Positions 21,161 to 25,234 of a stretch of 25,234 nt of DNA are shown here, piece after piece. The DNA comes from Bacteroidota bacterium (GTDB lineage Bacteria > Bacteroidota > Bacteroidia > Chitinophagales > Chitinophagaceae). The stretch spans positions 1-25,234 of the forward strand of contig JAEZAM010000076.1 in assembly GCA_023430465.1 (NCBI GenBank), written 5' to 3'. The notes under the pieces were generated by a model. That model did not search any database. It had not been told where the DNA came from and saw nothing but the letters and a program-made list of their open reading frames with translations. Position 1 is the first letter of the stretch. Each line of letters opens with the position of its first letter. The position numbers and the translations under genes are program-made.

Positions 21161-22663
21161 TTAACGGACTTCAAGTACATGTGCCAGTTTATTGAGGCCC
21201 TTTGCTCCATCCCATGTGTCCGTATTGGCCAGTTGAATGGCATACTCTGCCTTCCCGGCCAGCGCCGGAGCGGCATCGGGCAGCGCCAGGTAAACATCAT
21301 AACTGCCGGCAGGCATACTGCGCGGAAGCATAAGTGATTGCTGCAACCGGATATTTCCAGGGTACCATTTCCTTACATCCGTGTTCAGGGCAAGCCGTGT
21401 AACTGCTCCTGTAGCGCGATGCAGAAGCACCACCTGTACTGGCCGCGGGTTATAAGGAGCGGCAAAACCGAGATTTTGCAGATCGATACGGACGACCATC
21501 TTCCTCCCCCGTATAGTAGTGGATGGAAACGTGGTGGAGGTAAGTGCAAGCCGGTAGCCGAGACGGCGTTTGATCTCTTTCATACAGCCTGCTGAATCCC
21601 AATCATTGTTTACATGATTGTTGTAAGCCGCATTGAGATAGCTATAATGCATCGCGGCCATTTCATCAATGGCCCGGCCGGCCGGAGGACAGTCGTTCTG
21701 CGGACTGAACGCATCGTCACAGGTTTCACCGCCGACTGCAACATATCGGCTATCCGCTTCGAAATATCGACGAAGCTGCTGATTGGCCGTATCACGTTTG
21801 GCAGCCGTGCTGCCGTAGCTGTAAAATGTACCGTAATCATCTTCGCTTGCAAGAAAACAATCATTGTGAAATCCAATGCGGGCGACGTCGGCGTTGGTGG
21901 CTGCAAGCCCGGCGATCATGGGCGCCACATTCACCTTCGCTTGCACACCGTGTACATATTTCTGCTTAATCTGTGGCGTACGAACCTGCACCATCCTGCT
22001 TTTCGGCATAGCATCGAGCAGCAGTTTCAATAGTTGGTTACGATGCCGCCAGCTACTATCCGGAACCACGCCCAGGCTGTTGGTCGATGCATCGCCGAAA
22101 TGGTCGGTAAAATAATTTTCACCCCAGATCCCGATAAATCCTTCCTGCAGCACGGCGATCACATCTGCATTTCTCTGCAGCAATGGCTTCAACTGAGCGA
22201 TGTGACGGAAAACGATGTCGCGCGGCGCATCACCATAAGGTGGACAAATCTTGTATTCGTCGGTACAATTTCCGGGGTTGGCTTTGTTGGTGTACATGAA
22301 ACGGAGTATAATCTTCAACCCGGATTTGCGAACGATATTGAAATCATTCTGCAACTGCAACAGAAAACTATCTGACAGCGGTGTATGTACAAATTTATCC
22401 AACTCATAGCCGCGGTAGATCAGGGATACCTGCGTGGTGTAAGTAGCAGAACCACGCCTGATGTTTTTCATTCGGTACCCGCTAAGCTGCGCGCTGTCGA
22501 GTGGAACGAAGCGACTGGCTGTTGTTCCCGTTGGGATGTAAAATCCGCGTTCGGGGTTAACGATATCCTCTTCGCTGAGTGCATATGTTTTCGTGGCTGG
22601 CTGCGCCATGCAGGCCGTGGCTGTCATCAACAGCGTCACAGCGGTCAATAATGTGTACTTCAT
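21161..22663 (-). CDS. DUF4874/DUF4832 exported protein, candidate glycan-active enzyme
   Basis: A 500-aa paralogue of the lipoprotein at 14901-16268 with the same motif order: VNPERGFY (35-42), LKIILRFMYT, NADVIAVLQEGFIGIWGENYF (Glu182), QVRTP, GFHNDCF (Asp268), VGGETC (Glu313), RLGYRLALTS, and a C-terminal DUF4832 sandwich with AGSYDVYLALPD. The signal peptide ends CMAQ; either signal peptidase I cleavage after Ala20 or lipidation at Cys18 is possible, so it is periplasmic or lipid-anchored. The pair thus may split between surface (lipoprotein) and periplasm (this one). Its ATG overlaps the TGA of the membrane acyltransferase gene (TGATG), indicating coupled translation. It ends at a strong terminator. 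Confidence 0.8.
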   Translation of the reverse strand: MKYTLLTAVTLLMTATACMAQPATKTYALSEEDIVNPERGFYIPTGTTASRFVPLDSAQLSGYRMKNIRRGSATYTTQVSLIYRGYELDKFVHTPLSDSFLLQLQNDFNIVRKSGLKIILRFMYTNKANPGNCTDEYKICPPYGDAPRDIVFRHIAQLKPLLQRNADVIAVLQEGFIGIWGENYFTDHFGDASTNSLGVVPDSSWRHRNQLLKLLLDAMPKSRMVQVRTPQIKQKYVHGVQAKVNVAPMIAGLAATNADVARIGFHNDCFLASEDDYGTFYSYGSTAAKRDTANQQLRRYFEADSRYVAVGGETCDDAFSPQNDCPPAGRAIDEMAAMHYSYLNAAYNNHVNNDWDSAGCMKEIKRRLGYRLALTSTTFPSTTIRGRKMVVRIDLQNLGFAAPYNPRPVQVVLLHRATGAVTRLALNTDVRKWYPGNIRLQQSLMLPRSMPAGSYDVYLALPDAAPALAGKAEYAIQLANTDTWDGAKGLNKLAHVLEVR

Positions 22664-23778
22664 CAGAGCTTGAAAAATATTTTCTTTTTATAAAGCCAAT
22701 AGCAAATCCACCATTCGATCAGCAAGGTGACCAAAGAAGAAGCAATGAGTATTGCCTGCTCACCAACTGATGCGAAGGAAAGAATGCCTTTTACAAAGAT
22801 GAGAACTGTGGGGTTGAGCCATTGATGCCCGACAGTTTCAAAAAACATGTATATGAAAATTGCGTTCATCCCCATCACCACGAAGATCCAGGCATATTTC
22901 TGCCTCTTCCATACATCGGTGATCAGGTAGAGCGCGGCGATCATTAGCAGTACCCAGCCGCCAGAAACCAATACAAATGAACTTGTACAGATACGTTTGA
23001 TGATAGGCGTGACATGCAGCCAATCGAGCAAATAGCCGGCCATCAGGCAAGCCGCTGCAGCGACCACCAGGTATTTCAATTTTTCCCTATAACCAATTGC
23101 ACTCACCAGCAAACGGCCGGCCAGCACACCCCAGATGGTATGAGCGGCGGTCGGGATGAAATTAAATGCTACCCAGCCATCCGTATTTATCTTACCCATG
23201 AGAATGGTGTCCATCCATGATCCAAAATTCTTACCCCAGGTAAATGGCTGAGTGAACTCATCGACATGAACATTTCGGTAAAGCAATTCGGTGAGCACCA
23301 ATAACGCGATGGAGAATATCACCTGGAAGAGTGGTGACCGCCGGATAATCAGATACGCAATAACGGTGGTAACGGCCAGTTGAGCCAGTACATTCCAAAG
23401 CTCCCAAACGAGCCTTCCTGCATAGATGCAATGCAGGGCAACACCGAGGGCCAGCAGTCGTGCACAACGCTTCAGGATATGGGGCAGATTCTGACTCCAG
23501 CTTACGCCTGCATTGCGTTTATAGTGATAGGAAATATACAAAGCCGCACCGGCCATTGTCATGAATGCGGGCTGTACAAGGTCCCAGAAACGCAGCCCAT
23601 GCCAGGGATGATGAAAGAATTGCATCACAACCGCGTTTACGGGCGATGGCAGGGAAGCCTGCTCCAGGTTGTAGTATAGCATGCAACTCTCCGCGGCAAG
23701 CAACAACATGATAAGCCCGCGCAGCACATCAAGAGATAAAATACGTTTGGCAGATTGAACAGGGGCAACTTGAGACAT
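22663..23778 (-). CDS. Membrane acyltransferase-like protein (DUF5009/HGSNAT type)
   Basis: A 371-aa polytopic membrane protein with about ten hydrophobic helices. The N-terminal LSLDVLRGLIMLLL (14-27) is the hallmark of the DUF5009/DUF1624 group that includes heparan-alpha-glucosaminide N-acetyltransferase; VLAQLAVTTVIAYLII and the periplasmic stretch PTAAHTIWGVLAGRLLV agree. Eukaryotic HGSNAT moves acetyl groups from cytosolic acetyl-CoA across the membrane to terminal glucosamine. In sugar-degradation loci of Bacteroidota such proteins are thought to (de)protect amino sugars or modify the imported glycan; the substrate here is unknown. It is the first gene of its unit, divergent from lacI (115 bp apart), and its stop is fused to the next start. 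The ATG at 23778 fits the short cytosolic N-terminus. Confidence 0.75.
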   Translation of the reverse strand: MSQVAPVQSAKRILSLDVLRGLIMLLLAAESCMLYYNLEQASLPSPVNAVVMQFFHHPWHGLRFWDLVQPAFMTMAGAALYISYHYKRNAGVSWSQNLPHILKRCARLLALGVALHCIYAGRLVWELWNVLAQLAVTTVIAYLIIRRSPLFQVIFSIALLVLTELLYRNVHVDEFTQPFTWGKNFGSWMDTILMGKINTDGWVAFNFIPTAAHTIWGVLAGRLLVSAIGYREKLKYLVVAAAACLMAGYLLDWLHVTPIIKRICTSSFVLVSGGWVLLMIAALYLITDVWKRQKYAWIFVVMGMNAIFIYMFFETVGHQWLNPTVLIFVKGILSFASVGEQAILIASSLVTLLIEWWICYWLYKKKIFFKL

Positions 23779-23849
23779 GCCGGTAAATTAAGGATAGTTC
23801 ATCGCTTTTGTTGCAGTTGCTACGACACGCAAGAAATGAAAACGCTGAA

Positions 23850-23859
23850 CAAGCGTTTG
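23850..23859. promoter_or_regulatory. LacI-type operator in front of lacI
   Basis: CAAGCGTTTG, identical to one arm of the susC operator pair; the similarity extends to CAAGCGTTTGCAYAA. It lies immediately upstream of the -7 candidate at 23862-23869, so a bound repressor would block lacI transcription (autoregulation) and perhaps the divergent acyltransferase unit. A weaker AAAACGCTGA lies 11 bp away. Confidence 0.6.
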
Positions 23860-23861
23860 CA

Positions 23862-23869
23862 TAAACTTG
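23862..23869 (+). promoter_or_regulatory. Candidate -7 element of lacI
   Basis: TAAACTTG, one mismatch to TAnnTTTG, 24 nt before the ATG at 23894 and only 2 nt from the operator. Confidence 0.4.
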
Positions 23870-23893
23870 TTAACTTGCCAGTTCATAATTTCC

Positions 23894-24928
23894 ATGGAAA
23901 AAGCATTGCCAACGATAAAAGAAATTGCGAAGCAGCTCGGGATATCCATTTCGACCGTGTCGCGCGCATTGCATGATCACCCGAGCATCGGTCTTCGTAC
24001 GAAGGCGCGTGTAAAGGAACTTGCAGCAAAATTGCAATATGAGCCAAACCAGACGGCTATATTTTTCCAACAAGGAAAAACATTTACCATTGGTGTTATC
24101 TTACCGGAGCTGAGCGAGGCCTTCTTCTCGTCGGCCATCAGCGGCATAGAAGATGCGGCACACAAAGGGAATTACACGGTACTGCTTGGCCAGTCGCATG
24201 ACAGTGTGGACAAGGAAAAGCAGTTGATCGAAACGATGAAGAAGCACCGGGTAGATGGTCTGCTGATCTCCATTTCCAAGAACACGAACAACTATGAACA
24301 CTTCGAAGCGCTTCAACGCTACAAGATCCCGATCGTATTCTTTGACCGCATCCCAAAAATTCCGAACATACATTATATCGCCTGTAACATGATCAATGGG
24401 ACGGTGCAGGCGATCAATTTCTTATTCAAAAAAGGTCATCGGATCATTGGCATGATCAATGGGCCCGAGAAGCTTCCTGCCAGCAAGGAGCGACTGGAAG
24501 GATACATACAGGCGATGACAAAGAGCCGCCTGAAATATGATGGTGCGTTGGTGATGAACTGCGACCTGACCAAAGAAAGTGTACGTGAGGCGACGGAGAA
24601 ATTATTGACGGGGAAGAGAAAACCAACCGCGATCGTCGCCTTCAATGATTATGTAGCGATGGATGCGGTACAACAGGCGCGGAAGATGAAGTTTCGGATC
24701 AATAAGGATATCTGTTTTGTTAGTTATGCGAATCTCCCGATCAGTCATTATACGGCCTATCCACCACTCGCGTCGGTGGAGCAATTTCCCTACCAGCAGG
24801 GTTACAAGGCAACGGAGACGCTGATCGAGTTGCTGAACCGGAAATCGGGGCCAGAGAATGAAAACGTGAATAATACGTTTTATAAGATCATCCTGGAGTC
24901 GCAGTTGGTGGTGCATGAGGAGAAGTAG
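23894..24928 (+). CDS. LacI-family transcriptional regulator of the PUL
   Basis: A 344-aa LacI/GalR regulator. The N-terminal helix-turn-helix and hinge read PTIKEIAKQLGISISTVSRALHDHPSIG (about 6-33, in two parts: IKEIAKQLGISISTVSR and ALHDHPSIG). The hinge region LQYEPNQTA is followed by a periplasmic-binding-like sugar-sensing domain (about 60-344; FTIGVILPELSEAFFSSAI, RVDGLLISIS, and TAIVAFNDYVAMDAV). It should repress or activate the divergent and downstream units depending on a sugar or oligosaccharide effector. The ATG at 23894 is chosen: earlier in-frame starts at 23867 would place residues inside the promoter. It has no local operon partner on the plus strand. Confidence 0.92.
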   Translation: MEKALPTIKEIAKQLGISISTVSRALHDHPSIGLRTKARVKELAAKLQYEPNQTAIFFQQGKTFTIGVILPELSEAFFSSAISGIEDAAHKGNYTVLLGQSHDSVDKEKQLIETMKKHRVDGLLISISKNTNNYEHFEALQRYKIPIVFFDRIPKIPNIHYIACNMINGTVQAINFLFKKGHRIIGMINGPEKLPASKERLEGYIQAMTKSRLKYDGALVMNCDLTKESVREATEKLLTGKRKPTAIVAFNDYVAMDAVQQARKMKFRINKDICFVSYANLPISHYTAYPPLASVEQFPYQQGYKATETLIELLNRKSGPENENVNNTFYKIILESQLVVHEEK

Positions 24929-25014
24929 TGAGGTTGAGGGAAAGTAAAAATGAAAAATTAAAAATGAAAAAAGGCAGGAATTCGCTCTCGTTCGCATCAC
25001 GAAACCCGAAACCC

Positions 25015-25113
25015 GCGTCCAACATCCAGCACCCAGCACCCTTCGACAGGCTCAGGGCAAGTCCAGCATCCAACATCCAGCTCCCAACACCCAGTCATCC
25101 AGCACCTCCGCAT
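25015..25113 (-). repeat. Heptamer array (AYCCAGC), interrupted by a REP-like hairpin
   Basis: Reverse complement of the GCKGGRT family: ATCCAGC, ACCCAGC, ACCC, then a CCCTTCGACAGGCTCAGGG hairpin (about 25048-25066), then TCCAGC, ATCCAAC, ATCCAGC, TCCCAAC, ACCCAGT, CATCCAGC. The order is imperfect after the hairpin. Confidence 0.75.
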
Positions 25114-25137
25114 CTCGTAACGCGCATCCTGATTTCA

Positions 25138-25195
25138 GGTCCCTTCGATACGCGGATTCGCTTCGCTCATGCGCTACTCAGGGACCGGGCGTATT
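25138..25195. repeat. REP-like palindromic element (copy 2, inverted)
   Basis: GGTCCCT faces AGGGACC (7 bp perfect) around an inner GCGNATTCGC-type hairpin. Reverse-complemented with its flank up to 25199 it shares AATACGCC, CGGTCCCTGAGTAGC and GCGTATCGAAGGG with 1588-1646. Confidence 0.75.
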
Positions 25196-25220
25196 AACCC
25201 CGGGATTAATCCCGGGGTTA
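25195..25220. repeat. 26-bp perfect palindrome
   Basis: TAACCCCGGGATT followed by its exact reverse complement, abutting the REP-like element. It would form a 13-bp self-complementary stem with no loop in duplex form. Confidence 0.8.
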
Positions 25221-25234
25221 GAAACCTCATCCAG

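Larger units (their letters stand above)
24929..25234. other. Repeat-rich region after lacI
   Basis: No gene. It starts with an A-rich stretch (AAAAATGAAAAATTAAAAATG), then an inverted heptamer array broken by a CCCTTCGACAGGCTCAGGG hairpin, a second copy of the REP-like element, and a 26-bp palindrome near the end of the window. Confidence 0.75.

Overview
The window looks like a chromosomal segment of a Bacteroidota bacterium, most likely from the Chitinophagaceae/Chitinophagales. Pointers are a SusC/SusD pair, an HU-CCDC81/SPOR-type envelope protein, the futalosine menaquinone enzyme MqnE, lipoproteins with short lipoboxes, several TAnnTTTG-type -7 elements about 20 nt upstream of starts, and almost no Shine-Dalgarno sequences. 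No rRNA, tRNA, CRISPR array, integrase or classical IS was found. The genus assignment is inference.

Region 1 (1-6388) is mostly housekeeping: mqnE, a two-CBS-domain protein, a single-chain iron-sulfur L-serine dehydratase, an FKBP-type lipoprotein, a two-TM protein and an HU/SPOR protein. The gaps between these genes are full of repeats: heptamer tandem arrays (GCKGGRT and GGAGTGY families), a ~150-nt imperfect hairpin with about 42-46 bp of stem, and a REP-like palindrome. A small S23/four-helix-bundle gene is bracketed by inverted GGAGTGY arrays, and a second, gene-less cassette of the same arrays lies 1.5 kb away.

Region 2 (6389-7426) is about 1 kb without a convincing gene. It holds a hexamer array, an intrinsic terminator pointing to the minus strand, and a block of degenerate GGYTTTY-led repeats.

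Region 3 (7427-12876) holds a secreted class-C beta-lactamase-fold serine hydrolase, divergent from a soluble PAS histidine kinase. The kinase is translationally coupled (ATGA) to an unusual receiver-Crp/Fnr fusion regulator. Three small genes follow: a cytosolic hypothetical, a three-TM protein and a lipoprotein.

Region 4 (12877-24928) is a polysaccharide-utilisation-type locus with its own LacI-family regulator. On the minus strand, one unit encodes a membrane acyltransferase-like protein and a DUF4874/DUF4832 protein, and ends at a strong terminator. A second unit encodes SusC, SusD, a DUF4874/DUF4832 lipoprotein, a PKD + CBM9/DOMON-like lipoprotein and an aldose 1-epimerase. Matching LacI-type operators (CAAGCGTTTG) sit in front of the SusC unit, as an inverted pair 21 bp apart, and in front of lacI. 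No classical glycoside hydrolase or lyase is present, so the two DUF4874/DUF4832 proteins are the obvious candidates for the catalytic step; the glycan is unknown.

Region 5 (24929-25234) is again repeat-rich. It carries inverted copies of the elements seen after mqnE and ends in a 26-bp perfect palindrome.
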